Shown: piece by piece, positions 15,276-25,989 of the stretch | Layout of the letters: every line of letters starts with the position of its first letter | How positions within the stretch are numbered: the first letter of the stretch is position 1 | NCBI GenBank assembly: GCA_022824565.1 | Contig: JAJDZQ010000173.1 | Span: forward strand, 1-35,685 | Source of the DNA: Anaerolineae bacterium | GTDB lineage: Bacteria > Chloroflexota > Anaerolineae > Aggregatilineales > Phototrophicaceae | Reading direction: 5' to 3' | DNA: 35,685 nt | Notes under the pieces: generated by a model | Databases searched by the model: none | Seen by the model: only the letters and a program-made list of their open reading frames with translations | Told to the model about the DNA's origin: nothing | Translations under genes and position numbers: made by a program

Positions 15276-16871
15276 TCAATTTGACCGTAGCGAAACATTG
15301 TGCAGCAGGGGATACAAGCCATAGGCATCGAAGCGCAAATTCTGCACATTGGCGCGCTTGGCTGTCAAACGCAGCGGCTCGCGCAAGGGCAGGATTAGCG
15401 TCTCGTTCATCAGCAGCGCCTGCAATTCATAAACTCTTTCTCGGCGCAGTTGGGCGTCGCTTTCTTGCTCGGCTTGCGCGAGCAACTGGCTGAGGGACGG
15501 GTTCTGCGCGCGCGAAGCTGCATAAGGCGAGTCCCCGGCGAAGACCTGCCCCAGAATCGCCGGATCAATGCCAGCTGCAGCGATCGGCAGCAGATCGTAT
15601 TCACCAGACAAGACCAGCTCGGTCAGTCGCGATTTTCCGGGCACCGGCTCCAGGCGCAGGTCTATCCCGGCCGATCGCCAGTCCCTGCGCAGCAATCCCG
15701 CGATCTGTGGCAGTTGATCGCCAGGTGGCACGACCATGCGCAACTGCAGCGGGCGGTCCTCGCGCTCGACAAAGCCATCGCCATCGCTGTCGGCGAAGCC
15801 CGCGGAGGCAATCAGTGCTTTCGCCGCGGCCAGGTCGTAGGCAAAGCTGCCGATATAGCCCGTGTGGGAATAGCCCGTGCTCGCGCTGAGTGGCGCCCAG
15901 GCAATTGGCGAATAACTGAACGTTATCTGTTCGCTGATAGCCGCGCGGTCGGTCGCCAGCAGCAAAGCGCGTCGCAAATTCATGTCATCCAGAGGCGGAC
16001 GCGCTGTATTGATGAGCAGTCCCGCTGCCAGAGCCGGTACCTGCACCGGCAAGACCTGCACGCGGCTGTTGCCGGCGATATTCTGGGCAGCGGCGGGCGA
16101 AATGTTGTCGAGGACATCCAGCGAATCTCCCAGTGTTGCCAGCACATCATCAACCTGCCGGTTGCCCAGCGCGATTTCTACCCGTTGGATCTCGTCTCCG
16201 GCCAGCAGCGCATAAATTGACGGATTGACGCGATAATCCGCATAACGTCGCAGGGAGACTGTCTCGCCCGGCGTATAACTTTGCAACATAAAAGGACCCG
16301 TGCCCGCCTGATGAAATTGATAGCGCAGCCTGCCATACTCATTCAGGGCGCGTGGACTGGCGATGCCCAGCCAGGGTTGTGCCAATCCATCCAGCAAAGC
16401 CGGGTAGGCAGTGGCCAGCTGCAGGCGCAACGTATAGTCATCGACAATTTCGTATCGGCTCAGTGGACCCAGCAGGTCTCTGGCGCGCGAGGACGGCTGT
16501 TCGGGATCAAAAATTCGCTCGATATTTCGCGCCACAGCCGCTGCGTTGAAGGGCGCGCCGTCATGAAAAGTTACATCCTGCCGCAGGAAGAAGGTGTAGA
16601 CCAAGCCCTCGCTGGAGAGTTCCCAGCTGCTCGCCAAGCCCGGCAAAAATTCATGGCTGGCACTGTCACGATACAGCAAGGTGTCATAAATCTGTCGGAA
16701 AATCAGGCCTGCTTCGGGCAGGTCGGCACGATGCGGATCCAGCACAGAAAAATCGGCGGACAAGCCATAGCGCAGGCAACGCAGGTCGGCTTCGCAAGGG
16801 GGCTCTGCCCTGCGCGCTCCACAGCCAACCAGGACCGGGAATAGCAGCAGCCACGCCAATAGTCGCTTCAC
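15276..16871 (-). CDS. ABC transporter substrate-binding lipoprotein, family 5 (peptide/nickel type)
   Basis: 532 residues from GTG 16871, which has AGAAGGG about 9 bases upstream. The frame extends to 16994, but those residues overlap a promoter and precede the signal peptide (KRLLAWLLLF, lipobox VLVGC). The mature protein fits SBP_bac_5: EAGLIFRQIYDTLLYRD, LASSWELSSEGLVYTFFLR, VTFHDGAPFNAAAVARNIER, then AGTGPFMLQSYTPGE. These proteins capture oligopeptides, nickel or other solutes at the outer face of the membrane. No permease or ATPase gene adjoins it, so it must work with components encoded elsewhere. Ligand unknown. Confidence 0.88.
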   Translation of the reverse strand: MKRLLAWLLLFPVLVGCGARRAEPPCEADLRCLRYGLSADFSVLDPHRADLPEAGLIFRQIYDTLLYRDSASHEFLPGLASSWELSSEGLVYTFFLRQDVTFHDGAPFNAAAVARNIERIFDPEQPSSRARDLLGPLSRYEIVDDYTLRLQLATAYPALLDGLAQPWLGIASPRALNEYGRLRYQFHQAGTGPFMLQSYTPGETVSLRRYADYRVNPSIYALLAGDEIQRVEIALGNRQVDDVLATLGDSLDVLDNISPAAAQNIAGNSRVQVLPVQVPALAAGLLINTARPPLDDMNLRRALLLATDRAAISEQITFSYSPIAWAPLSASTGYSHTGYIGSFAYDLAAAKALIASAGFADSDGDGFVEREDRPLQLRMVVPPGDQLPQIAGLLRRDWRSAGIDLRLEPVPGKSRLTELVLSGEYDLLPIAAAGIDPAILGQVFAGDSPYAASRAQNPSLSQLLAQAEQESDAQLRRERVYELQALLMNETLILPLREPLRLTAKRANVQNLRFDAYGLYPLLHNVSLRSN

Positions 16872-16928
16872 TTGCAAAACCCTTCTGGCAGTTGAGCATC
16901 CATCAGCCACCTGCGTTCTTGGATAGCT

Positions 16929-16950
16929 CACACATCTATTATAATGTGTG
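16929..16950. promoter_or_regulatory. Symmetric bidirectional promoter / operator
   Basis: The 7-bp inverted repeat CACACAT ... ATGTGTG has an 8-base spacer. It encloses ATTATAAT (16938-16945), which holds a perfect TATAAT on both strands (plus 16940-16945; minus 16943-16938). It lies between the divergent binding-protein and PrsW-like genes. The -35 boxes are weak on both sides. Confidence 0.5.
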
Positions 16951-16984
16951 TTGTTGGGGACGATTTGCCGCCGAGGAGGATAGC

Positions 16985-17893
16985 TTGCGGTCAACTCGGG
17001 CTGTTACGGTCTCGCCAGAACCCGATGAATTCGCTGTGCTGCCAGTCTGGCAGCCAATAGCACTGCAGCTGGGGATTCTGTCTGCGATTGCGCTGGCTAT
17101 CGTGCTGGCGAGCGAGTTGCTGGGGCTGCAATTTGAGGGCACGGTTCGGCGTGTGCTGTCATTGGCGCTGGTGCCTTTGCCGCTGCTGCTGTGGCTGGGG
17201 CTTTCGGCGCTGCCCGAAGATCGCTTCGACCGTCCGCGGCGCAGGCTGGTCGGCGTAGCGATATTGAGCGGATTATGCGCATCGGCATTTGGCCTGCCGC
17301 TGATTGAAGATTTCTTCCTGATCGGACAATGGCTGCCGCTGGAATCGGTGATTCAGCGCATCGTTGGCTACACAGTTACTGTCGGCATGGTCGATGTCGG
17401 CATCAAGTTTCTGGTCTTGCGATTTTTGGTGCTGCCCCAAGGCTTGCGCGCACGCAGCGATGTGGTCGCCTATGCCATGGCGGCAGCTGTGGGATACAGT
17501 TTTTATTTCAATCTCGTCAGCATCTGGCGGCTCGATCCCGTCTGGGAGCTGGCTGCCATCGTGGTGCTTTCCAACATCGTCATACAATTTGCATCCAGCA
17601 TGGCGATGACACTGGGAATCGTCGCCAGTTATTTTGCCAACGCCTTCCCCAGCGTTTTGCCGCTCAGCCTGGTGGTTGCAGCGCTCTCCACCGGGCTCAT
17701 TGCTCCGCAAGTGCCGGGCCTAACCAGCGGACCTCTCGGCACTGCGGGAAATGTATCGCGACCTCTCCTTGGCATCGTTTTTCTGCTGACGGTGCTGCTG
17801 TTGAGCTTGGCAGGCACGTACTTCTTGTACCGCAACGCAGAAAGGCGGCAGCGCGAAATCACCCTTGGGCGAGGCGATGGCAATGGCGTTTGA
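16985..17893 (+). CDS. PrsW-like polytopic membrane protein lacking the usual catalytic glutamates
   Basis: 302 residues from TTG 16985, preceded at 5 bases by a perfect AGGAGG (16974-16979). The frame upstream covers the promoter, so the earlier start is unlikely. About eight hydrophobic segments are seen. The order and spacing of the central helices resemble PrsW-type glutamic proteases. However, the EExxK position reads DVGIK (about 137-141), and the GFAxxEN position reads GYSFYFN (about 170-176), so the glutamates are missing. It may be a pseudo-protease or an unrelated membrane protein. First gene of an operon with an anchored protein, a trypsin-like protease and TlyA; overlaps the next gene by 11 bases. 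Confidence 0.6.
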   Translation: MRSTRAVTVSPEPDEFAVLPVWQPIALQLGILSAIALAIVLASELLGLQFEGTVRRVLSLALVPLPLLLWLGLSALPEDRFDRPRRRLVGVAILSGLCASAFGLPLIEDFFLIGQWLPLESVIQRIVGYTVTVGMVDVGIKFLVLRFLVLPQGLRARSDVVAYAMAAAVGYSFYFNLVSIWRLDPVWELAAIVVLSNIVIQFASSMAMTLGIVASYFANAFPSVLPLSLVVAALSTGLIAPQVPGLTSGPLGTAGNVSRPLLGIVFLLTVLLLSLAGTYFLYRNAERRQREITLGRGDGNGV

Positions 17894-18482
17894 GATTCCG
17901 CGTTCACCAGTAGCGCAGCTGACGCAGCGGCAGCGCTTGTCACTATCTTTGAGCTATTTGGTGATCGCTGTCGGTCTGCTGGCCGGCCTAAACCAGCGTG
18001 ACAGCGCGCTGAACCTGGCGAGTGTCTATTCCAATGATGAAGCGGGCATCACGGCGGTTCATCCGGCGCGCTGGCTCTTGGAAGAAACGGGCGATTATGT
18101 CTTTCGCGTGCGCGACATGTCATACCGCGGTTTCAATACGCAGATCGAGGTTAGCACGGTCGCAGTCGGCGCAGACAACAGCGCGCGCAATGTGTTCGAC
18201 CAGCTCAGCCTGGCGCGCGCCCAATCTCTCATCGACTACCATGTGCTGGGCTATGACGAGGTTGTCTTGCCCGACGAATCCAGCGCCTCATCGATGACCT
18301 ATTCTTTTGTCGCGCGAGATGCCAGCCCTTTCTTGCAAGGGATTTCGTCTGTCGTAAGCGGCATGGATATCTTGATTGTGCGGCGCGGGCAAGCGGTCAT
18401 TGTTACCTTTCGGGCCGACAGCCGCATCTATGAACGCGAATTTTCGACCCTGCGCTGGTTTATCGAGAATCTGGAGTTTTGA
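17883..18482 (+). CDS. Membrane-anchored extracytoplasmic protein of unknown function
   Basis: 199 residues from ATG 17883 (GAGG at 8 bases; other in-frame starts at 17865 and 17877). One hydrophobic segment (about 20-38) after a short basic N terminus makes it a signal-anchored protein facing outward. The rest (SNDEAGITAVHPARWLLEE, VFRVRDMSYRGFNTQIEVS, closing STLRWFIENLEF) looks like a Mog1/PsbP-type alpha/beta fold, a low-confidence guess. It sits between the PrsW-like gene and the trypsin-like protease. Tight coupling suggests it works with one of them. Confidence 0.65.
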   Translation: MAFEIPRSPVAQLTQRQRLSLSLSYLVIAVGLLAGLNQRDSALNLASVYSNDEAGITAVHPARWLLEETGDYVFRVRDMSYRGFNTQIEVSTVAVGADNSARNVFDQLSLARAQSLIDYHVLGYDEVVLPDESSASSMTYSFVARDASPFLQGISSVVSGMDILIVRRGQAVIVTFRADSRIYEREFSTLRWFIENLEF

Positions 18483-20702
18483 TTGGCAGCCGCGTCGATG
18501 ACGAAACGGATTCTCTGCGCCATGCTCTGCTGTCTGCTGGCTGCCATGAGCGTGCGTTCGCAAGCAGCGCGCACAGTCGACCTGGACCGGCTCAAGCAAG
18601 CGACCGTCTTCTTATACCAGGCTCGCGCCGATGATAACAACCTGGTGGTGCGCTGCATCAGCAGTGGCACGTTGATTAGCCCCGATGGTCTCATCATCAC
18701 CAATGCGCACAGCATTTTGCCCAGCCGCCAATGCGATGGCGATACCATCATCGTCGCCCTGAATGTCGACCTAGACGAACCGCCTATCCCCAAATATCGC
18801 GCCGAGATCGCGGGGGCAGAAGCGGACCTGGATATCGCGCTTTTGCGCATCACCCGCCAGCTGGACAATCGGCCCATCGCCAGCGAGTCGCTGCCTGTGC
18901 TACCTTTCGTGGAGATTGGCGATTCTACCACGACAACCATAGACGACAACTTGTTGATCGTGGGCTATCCCGACCTGGGCGACCGAACAGTCAACCTGGC
19001 GCGCGGCACGGTCACAGCGCTCATCGCCGAGCCACCAGCGGGTGGGCGCTCCTGGTTCAAGACGCGCGCCGAGCTGCCAGGAACCATGAGCGGCGGCGGC
19101 GCATACGACACAGCAGGGCGGCTCATCGGCATTCCCACCAATGCGCCTTGGGCTGGCAGCGCTGGCAGTTGTCGCTACATCAGCGATACCAATGGCGACA
19201 ACCTGATCAACAACAACGATCGATGTGTGCCGATAGGCGATTTCATCAGCGCGATCCGCCCCGTCCACCTTGCGCAGAGCGCAATTCGTGGCGCGCGGCT
19301 GGGGCTCGATGTCGACGTGGGTTCAGCGCCTTTCGCCCCACCCTCAGCGCAGCAAGCGCCCAGCATTTCGCGGCTATTTTTTGCTCCTTCGGTCGTCGAT
19401 GGTTTGCCCGCCAGCGTGGTTGGCTCGCTGCCCAACAATACCCGTGCCCTCTACCTATTTTTTGACTTCGCCAATATGACGCCCGAGACGATTTATGAAT
19501 TGCGGGTTACGCGCGATGGCGTCCCGGATAGCATCTTCAGCCTGCCGCCATTGCGCTGGGGCGGTGGCGAACGCGGATTGTGGCATATCGGCGCGCGCGA
19601 ACAAGCCTGGGCGAATGGCACCTATGCGTTCACCCTGCTGGTCGATGGCGCCAGCGTTGGCAGCCAACAGATCGTGATTGGCGGACCCCCAGAAACGCGA
19701 GCGCGCTTCAGCAATATCGTCTTTGGCACATTGGATCGTGAAAGCCGGCTGGTGGGCAATGGCTCGATTGTGCCCATCGGTTCCATCGCGTCGGCGCGCT
19801 TTCTGTATGCCAATATGCGCGTGGGCGCTGCCTGGTCGGCGATCTGGTATTATGAAGGCGCAGAAGTGGCGCGCACCACCGACACCTGGACAGATGACGA
19901 ATTTGGCTCCAAATCTATCAGCGTCGCCCCACAAGGCGGATTGCTGCCAGGCCAATATCGGCTCGAGCTATACATCGAAGGCGCGCTTTCGGCCACATCC
20001 GACTTTGTCGTGGCTGGCGCACCGGGCGGACCACTGCCGCTGATTTTCGAAAACCTGCGTTTTACAGCCGCTGCCGACCCGCTGGAGGCTCGACAATCAA
20101 CGGCAGCGAGCGGCTTCCCTGGCGTCGTGCCGTCGCTTTATGCCTTGTTCGACTGGCAGCGCATCGCCGCCGGAACGCCCTGGACGCTGCGTTGGCTGGT
20201 GGACGACCAAGCCTTCTACCAGGTAGCCAGTCCCTGGCAGGCGGTCGAATCGGGTGCGGATTACACCGTCTCGCTGGCGAACCCGCCCGATGGCAAATAC
20301 ACCATCCAACTGCTGATTAACAACTTGAAGTTGGCGGAAGCCGAGGCGATTGTCGGTATCGGACAGCTGCCACTGGATCGCTTTGCCGAATTTGCGGGCA
20401 CGGTGTTGTCTGGCACAGTCATCGACGCCGCCACACAGCTTGGCATCTCTGGCGTATCCATCGTGCTCATCAGCGAAGACTATGCCGCCAGCGAATTTGT
20501 CTGGCGCGAAGACCAGATCGTGGCGCTGGCAACCAGCGACCGGCGAGGCCGATTCCAGTTTGCGCGCCCGCTCGCTTTTGACACATTTTATAGCGTCGTC
20601 ATCGAGGCAGATGGTTATATCCCTCACGCCGCGGACGAATTTTTCTATGAAGCAGACCAGCCATTCGCCGACATCCGCATAGAAATGGTGCGCGGCAGCT
20701 GA
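18483..20702 (+). CDS. Secreted trypsin-like serine protease with C-terminal regulatory-like domains
   Basis: 739 residues from TTG 18483 (GGAG at 6 bases); an ATG at 18498 gives MTKRILC and the same signal peptide. The S1 domain (about 30-260) has TNAHS (H76), DLDIALLRI (D117) and LPGTMSGGGAYD (S203), a HtrA/S1C-like triad. An insertion, DTNGDNLINNND (235-246), matches an EF-hand/dockerin-type calcium loop. No PDZ domain is seen. Two or three beta-rich repeats follow (about 290-620), then a carboxypeptidase-regulatory-like domain (about 640-730, VLSGTVIDAATQLGISGVSI). Quality-control or processing protease outside the membrane is the likely role. The stop overlaps the tlyA start (TGATG). Confidence 0.82.
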   Translation: MAAASMTKRILCAMLCCLLAAMSVRSQAARTVDLDRLKQATVFLYQARADDNNLVVRCISSGTLISPDGLIITNAHSILPSRQCDGDTIIVALNVDLDEPPIPKYRAEIAGAEADLDIALLRITRQLDNRPIASESLPVLPFVEIGDSTTTTIDDNLLIVGYPDLGDRTVNLARGTVTALIAEPPAGGRSWFKTRAELPGTMSGGGAYDTAGRLIGIPTNAPWAGSAGSCRYISDTNGDNLINNNDRCVPIGDFISAIRPVHLAQSAIRGARLGLDVDVGSAPFAPPSAQQAPSISRLFFAPSVVDGLPASVVGSLPNNTRALYLFFDFANMTPETIYELRVTRDGVPDSIFSLPPLRWGGGERGLWHIGAREQAWANGTYAFTLLVDGASVGSQQIVIGGPPETRARFSNIVFGTLDRESRLVGNGSIVPIGSIASARFLYANMRVGAAWSAIWYYEGAEVARTTDTWTDDEFGSKSISVAPQGGLLPGQYRLELYIEGALSATSDFVVAGAPGGPLPLIFENLRFTAAADPLEARQSTAASGFPGVVPSLYALFDWQRIAAGTPWTLRWLVDDQAFYQVASPWQAVESGADYTVSLANPPDGKYTIQLLINNLKLAEAEAIVGIGQLPLDRFAEFAGTVLSGTVIDAATQLGISGVSIVLISEDYAASEFVWREDQIVALATSDRRGRFQFARPLAFDTFYSVVIEADGYIPHAADEFFYEADQPFADIRIEMVRGS

Positions 20703-21478
20703 TGGCGGGCAAACTGCGCCTCGACAAATTGCTGGTCGACCGGCAGCTGGCGCACACCCGCAGCAAAGCCGCGGCCATGATCATGGCGGCCGAAGTCTGC
20801 GTAGAGGGGCGCATCATCGACAAACCAGGTACGCAAGTGTCTGCTGGCGCGGCAATCACGCTCAAAGACAAACCCCGCTATGTCGGACGCGGCGGCTACA
20901 AGCTGGAGGCGGCGCTGCAGGCTTTTCCCATGCTGGTGGGTGGCAAAATATGCGCGGATGTCGGCGCGAGCACAGGTGGCTTCACCGATTGCCTGTTGCA
21001 GCATGGCGCGGCGCGCGTACATGCCATTGATGTGGGCAGCGGCATAATCGACTACCGGCTGCGTCTGGATGCGCGCGTCAGCTTGCTGGAAAATACCAAT
21101 GCGCGCTATCTGCAGTCGCTTGGCGAACAGGTCAGCCTGGCTGTCATTGATGTGTCTTTCATCTCGCTACGTTTGATCTTGCCGGCTGCGCAGCGCTGGC
21201 TGGCGGCGCAGGCCGATATCATCGCGCTCGTCAAACCGCAATTCGAAGCGGGAAAACGCGATGTTGGCAAAGGCGGCATCGTTCGCGATCTGTCTGTGCA
21301 TCGCCGGGTGCTGCGCGAAGTTGTGTCATTCGCCAGCGACCTTGGCTTGACACCCAGCGGCTTGATACGCTCGCCGATTACTGGCGCAAAAGGCAATATT
21401 GAATACCTGCTGTGGCTGCGAGTGGGCGTGGCGCAGGATGCGGTCGACCTGGATTCTGTCATCCGTGAGCTAACCTAG
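20702..21478 (+). CDS. tlyA: TlyA-family rRNA 2'-O-methyltransferase
   Basis: 258 residues: an N-terminal S4 RNA-binding domain ([19 protein letters not shown], about 4-60), then an FtsJ-type SAM methyltransferase domain. The SAM loop is [15 protein letters not shown] and the catalytic K/D/K residues are visible in [22 protein letters not shown] and [10 protein letters not shown]. Members methylate 2'-OH of cytidines in 16S/23S rRNA, and some are annotated as haemolysins. The ATG at 20702 overlaps the protease stop by one base, the last step of a four-gene coupled operon. The length matches the family. Confidence 0.92.
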   Translation: MAGKLRLDKLLVDRQLAHTRSKAAAMIMAAEVCVEGRIIDKPGTQVSAGAAITLKDKPRYVGRGGYKLEAALQAFPMLVGGKICADVGASTGGFTDCLLQHGAARVHAIDVGSGIIDYRLRLDARVSLLENTNARYLQSLGEQVSLAVIDVSFISLRLILPAAQRWLAAQADIIALVKPQFEAGKRDVGKGGIVRDLSVHRRVLREVVSFASDLGLTPSGLIRSPITGAKGNIEYLLWLRVGVAQDAVDLDSVIRELT

Positions 21479-21578
21479 CCGAGAAGTCTGGCAGCGAATA
21501 TGCTGGGTTTTTCGCGCGACTCTGTGTCCTGCGCCCGCCTTGTGGTACAAAGAATGCAGAAGCTCTGCACGAGGCGCA

Positions 21579-23378
21579 ATGGACATCGACCGCATTCGCA
21601 ACTTTTGCATCATCGCCCATGTCGATCATGGCAAGAGCACCTTGGCCGACCGCCTGCTGGAATTGACGCGCACCGTCAGCGAGCGCGATATGCAAGAGCA
21701 GCTTTTGGATAGCATGCAGCTGGAACGAGAGCGCGGCGTCACGATTAAAGCATCGGCAGTGCGCATGCAGTACGAAGCGCGGGATGGACTGGGCTACACC
21801 GTCAACCTCATCGACACGCCTGGTCATGTCGATTTCACTTATGAGGTCAGCCGCGCCTTGCAAGCCTGTGAAGGCGCTGTGCTGGTGGTCGACGCCAGCC
21901 AAGGCATCGAAGCGCAGACCTTGTCCAATGTGTACCTGGCTCTCGAGCAAGACCTGGAGATCATCCCGGTCATCAACAAGATCGACTTGCCCGCCGCGCA
22001 GCCAGCAGAAATCGCCCGCGAAGTCGAAGAGCTGCTGGGCACGCCAGTCGCGGACATGCCGCTGATTTCGGCGAAGAATGGCCTGGGCGTCGCCGATGTG
22101 TTGGAAAGAGTCATCGCCGAAGTGCCCCAGCCACAGTGCGACCCAGACGAAGCCTTGCGCGCGCTGGTGTTCGATTCGCATTATGATGCCTACAAGGGCG
22201 TGATTGCCTATGTGCGCGTCGTGGATGGCAGCGTGGGCAAGCGCGATCTGCTGCAGCTATATGCCACTGGCGCGCGTTTTGAACCGGTTGAAATCGGCGT
22301 CTTTGATCCTGTCATGCGCGCGGTGGATGGGCTGGTTGCGGGAGAAGTCGGGTATATCGCCACGGGCTTAAAAACAGTCCAGGAATGCCGCGTCGGCGAT
22401 ACCGTCACCTTGGCCAAAGGCGGCACAAATGCTCCCCTGCCCGGCTATGCCCAGGTCAAGCCGATGGTCTTCGCGGGTATCTACCCGACCAACAACGAAG
22501 AATATGCCGACCTGCGCGATGCCCTGGACAAGTTGCAGCTCAACGATGCCTCGCTGGTTTTTCAGCCCGAGACTTCACAAGCGCTCAATTTTGGCTTTCG
22601 GGTTGGCTTCTTGGGTTTGTTTCACATGGAGATCATCCAGGAACGTCTGGAACGCGAATATGACCTGGATATCCTGGCCACGGCGCCCAGCGTCGAGTAT
22701 CGCGTGCTGCAGAAAAATGGCGAGACCGCGCTAGTCGACAGCCCCGCTCTGCTGCCAGACGAGAATACCATCGAAGAGATTCATGAACCCTGGATGAAGA
22801 TCCAGATTTATTCGCCGCAGCGCTACATCGGCGCAGTGATGGACCTGGTCATTAAAAAACGTGGCAGCTATGAAACCACGGAATATCTGGACGCCACCCG
22901 GGTGATTCTGCATTTTGATATCCCGCTGTCCGAGATCATCATCGATTTTTATGACAAGCTAAAGAGCGTCACGCAAGGCTATGCCAGCCTGGATTATCAA
23001 TTTAATGATTATCGCGTTGGCGACCTGGTCAAAGTCGATGTGCTGGTCAACGAAGAGCCGGTGGATGCGCTGGCGATGATCTGCCATCGCGATGATGCCT
23101 ATCACCGCGGGCAACGGTTGGTCAGCCGGCTGAAAGGCTTGATCCCGCGGCAGATGTTTGTCGTGCCCGTGCAGGCGGCTGTTGGCAAGCGCGTCATCTC
23201 TCGCGCCAATGTCAAAGCGCTGCGCAAAGATGTGCTGGCGAAATGTTATGGCGGCGATGTAACGCGGAAACGCAAACTGCTCGAGCGGCAGAAAAAAGGC
23301 AAGAAACGCATGAAGATGATTGGCTCGGTCGAAGTGCCGCAAGACGCCTTCATGGCGCTGCTCAGTCTGGACGACTAA
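21579..23378 (+). CDS. lepA: Elongation factor 4 (LepA)
   Basis: 599 residues from ATG 21579 (GAGG at 4 bases). The longer frame from TTG 21540 is not family-like. Translation GTPase acting on the ribosome during initiation or back-translocation. Motifs: [14 protein letters not shown] (G1), RGVTIKA (G2), DTPGHVDF (G3), NKIDLP (G4). The LepA-specific C-terminal domain has [15 protein letters not shown] and ends [17 protein letters not shown]. Complete, with no anomalies. A small hairpin (21555-21569) lies in the leader. The stop overlaps that of convergent cinA. Confidence 0.97.
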   Translation: MDIDRIRNFCIIAHVDHGKSTLADRLLELTRTVSERDMQEQLLDSMQLERERGVTIKASAVRMQYEARDGLGYTVNLIDTPGHVDFTYEVSRALQACEGAVLVVDASQGIEAQTLSNVYLALEQDLEIIPVINKIDLPAAQPAEIAREVEELLGTPVADMPLISAKNGLGVADVLERVIAEVPQPQCDPDEALRALVFDSHYDAYKGVIAYVRVVDGSVGKRDLLQLYATGARFEPVEIGVFDPVMRAVDGLVAGEVGYIATGLKTVQECRVGDTVTLAKGGTNAPLPGYAQVKPMVFAGIYPTNNEEYADLRDALDKLQLNDASLVFQPETSQALNFGFRVGFLGLFHMEIIQERLEREYDLDILATAPSVEYRVLQKNGETALVDSPALLPDENTIEEIHEPWMKIQIYSPQRYIGAVMDLVIKKRGSYETTEYLDATRVILHFDIPLSEIIIDFYDKLKSVTQGYASLDYQFNDYRVGDLVKVDVLVNEEPVDALAMICHRDDAYHRGQRLVSRLKGLIPRQMFVVPVQAAVGKRVISRANVKALRKDVLAKCYGGDVTRKRKLLERQKKGKKRMKMIGSVEVPQDAFMALLSLDD

Positions 23379-24604
23379 GACGCCGCCCGCTCTGCATTCA
23401 ACTGCCGCCACAAGTTCGCCAAGCCCCAACGAGAAATCCATTCTCGCGCCAGGCTGCTGCGCGCGCCAAATCCATAGGCGCGAAAACGCACCGAATCTTC
23501 TGTGGCGACCGCGACCGCGCTGCCCTGTTCGATATCCGGGCTTTCGTCGAGGTCGGGCGTGCACAGGACGACGATGCTAGCGGCGGCTTGCAGCTGTTTT
23601 CGGCTGCGCTGGGCGATTTCCACCGCCAGTTCAGCCAGGCTCATGCTGCGAGAGTCTTCTGCCAGCGCCGCAAACAGATCAACAGGACTGTCATATTGCT
23701 GCAAGTTGAGTCGGCTGTTGGCGCTATTCCAGCCCGAGCTGATCACGCCGGGCAACCCCGCCTCGAGCACATGCACCAGCCCGCCCCGCTGCGCCAGTTG
23801 CCGCCAGACCACTTCTTCCAGGGTGTCATCGTCGCGGCCAAAGATGTGCTGCCCAATCCTTGCCTGCAGCCTGGCTTGCATGGCGTCCAGCAACATTTGC
23901 GCGGCTTCGTGATTGGCTGCCTTGGCGGTGATGCGCACATCCACACAGCCATGATGCGCTGCCAAGCCCACGCTCGGATTGCGCTCGGAAAGCAATTCCG
24001 CGCCGATCTGGTCATCCAGCGCGCTTTCTCCGATGCCAGCGGTGCGCAGAGTGCGCGCTACAATCACGCCCAAGCGATACTTCTGCAACAGCCAGGGCAC
24101 GACCGATTCGCGCATCAGGTACTTCATTTCGCGCGGGACGCCAGGCAGGCTGATGACCACGCCCCGAGCCGATTCGACGATGAACGAGGGCGCTGTGCCG
24201 ACCGGGTTTTCAATCAAGATCGCCGCTTCTGGCAGCCAGGCTTGCTGACGGTTGTTGGCGGTCATGGCGCTGCCAAATCCGCGAAACCGTTCGGCGATGA
24301 CATCATAGAGCGACTGGTGGAAGACCAGCGGCGCGCCGACCGCGTCAGCCACCGCTTGACGAGTCATATCATCGACCGTGGGACCCAAGCCACCGGTGGT
24401 AATGACGACCTCGGCACGGTCCAACGCGTCGGAAATGGCAGTGCAGATGCGCTGCAGGTTGTCGCCGACTGTCGTCATCAAAAACAGGTTGATGCCGATA
24501 TCGCGCAGTTGGCGGGCCAGGTATACTGAGTTGGTGTCGGTGATTTCGCCCAGCAGCAATTCTGTGCCGATGGCGATCAGTTCTGCATTGGTGTTGTCGG
24601 GCAT
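23375..24604 (-). CDS. cinA: CinA-family protein with degenerate C-terminal amidohydrolase domain
   Basis: 409 residues from ATG 24604 (AGAGG at 5 bases; 24652 gives a longer, less likely N terminus). The N-terminal MoaB/Mog-like domain (1-170) is well conserved: [33 protein letters not shown] and [10 protein letters not shown]. The linker domain follows. The C-terminal domain should contain AESCTGG for nicotinamide-nucleotide deamidase activity, but the aligned stretch reads [15 protein letters not shown] and lacks the catalytic Ser and following Thr. The protein may keep only the ADP-ribose/NMN pyrophosphatase-type N-terminal function. Confidence 0.85.
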   Translation of the reverse strand: MPDNTNAELIAIGTELLLGEITDTNSVYLARQLRDIGINLFLMTTVGDNLQRICTAISDALDRAEVVITTGGLGPTVDDMTRQAVADAVGAPLVFHQSLYDVIAERFRGFGSAMTANNRQQAWLPEAAILIENPVGTAPSFIVESARGVVISLPGVPREMKYLMRESVVPWLLQKYRLGVIVARTLRTAGIGESALDDQIGAELLSERNPSVGLAAHHGCVDVRITAKAANHEAAQMLLDAMQARLQARIGQHIFGRDDDTLEEVVWRQLAQRGGLVHVLEAGLPGVISSGWNSANSRLNLQQYDSPVDLFAALAEDSRSMSLAELAVEIAQRSRKQLQAAASIVVLCTPDLDESPDIEQGSAVAVATEDSVRFRAYGFGARSSLAREWISRWGLANLWRQLNAERAAS

Positions 24605-24675
24605 GCGAGCCTCTGCGTAGGGAGCGATTGGACTGCGCGATTCCAAATTCAAGTGGAATCAATTTGACGAATTTG

Positions 24676-24703
24676 TTGCATTATCAGAAAAGCACGCTAT
24701 ACT
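24676..24703 (+). promoter_or_regulatory. Promoter for the ABC ATPase gene
   Basis: TTGCAT (24676-24681), 16-base spacer, TATACT (24698-24703). The transcript would have an ~80-base leader before the GTG at 24792. A second TTGACG lies at 24664. Confidence 0.5.
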
Positions 24704-24791
24704 CGCCAGTGTAAGTTTACCGCGCTGTCAAGTGTGGTATTTGTGCAGTTTGAACAAGGTTTGCTAATCTGAATATCAAACGGAGGGTCTT

Positions 24792-25919
<1,128 letters not shown>

Positions 25920-25944
25920 GCGCAGCAACAGCTTGCAGAATAAG

Positions 25945-25975
25945 AAAGAGCCACCCCAAAGTGGCTCTTTTTTTT
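25945..25975. terminator. Strong bidirectional intrinsic terminator
   Basis: 10-bp stem AAAGAGCCAC / GTGGCTCTTT with loop CCCAAA, then eight T on the plus strand. Read on the minus strand it is followed by TTTCTTATT, so it probably also ends the mevalonate operon that stops at 25990. Confidence 0.9.
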
Positions 25976-25989
25976 GTCTCTGGATAGCC

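Noticed and set aside
21555..21569. TGCAGA-AGC-TCTGCA hairpin before lepA as a terminator or riboswitch
   Set aside because: Only six base pairs and no T-run; probably just leader structure.
23243..24529. 428-codon plus-strand frame opposite cinA
   Set aside because: Antisense to a recognisable CinA with composition typical of a shadow frame and no start signal.
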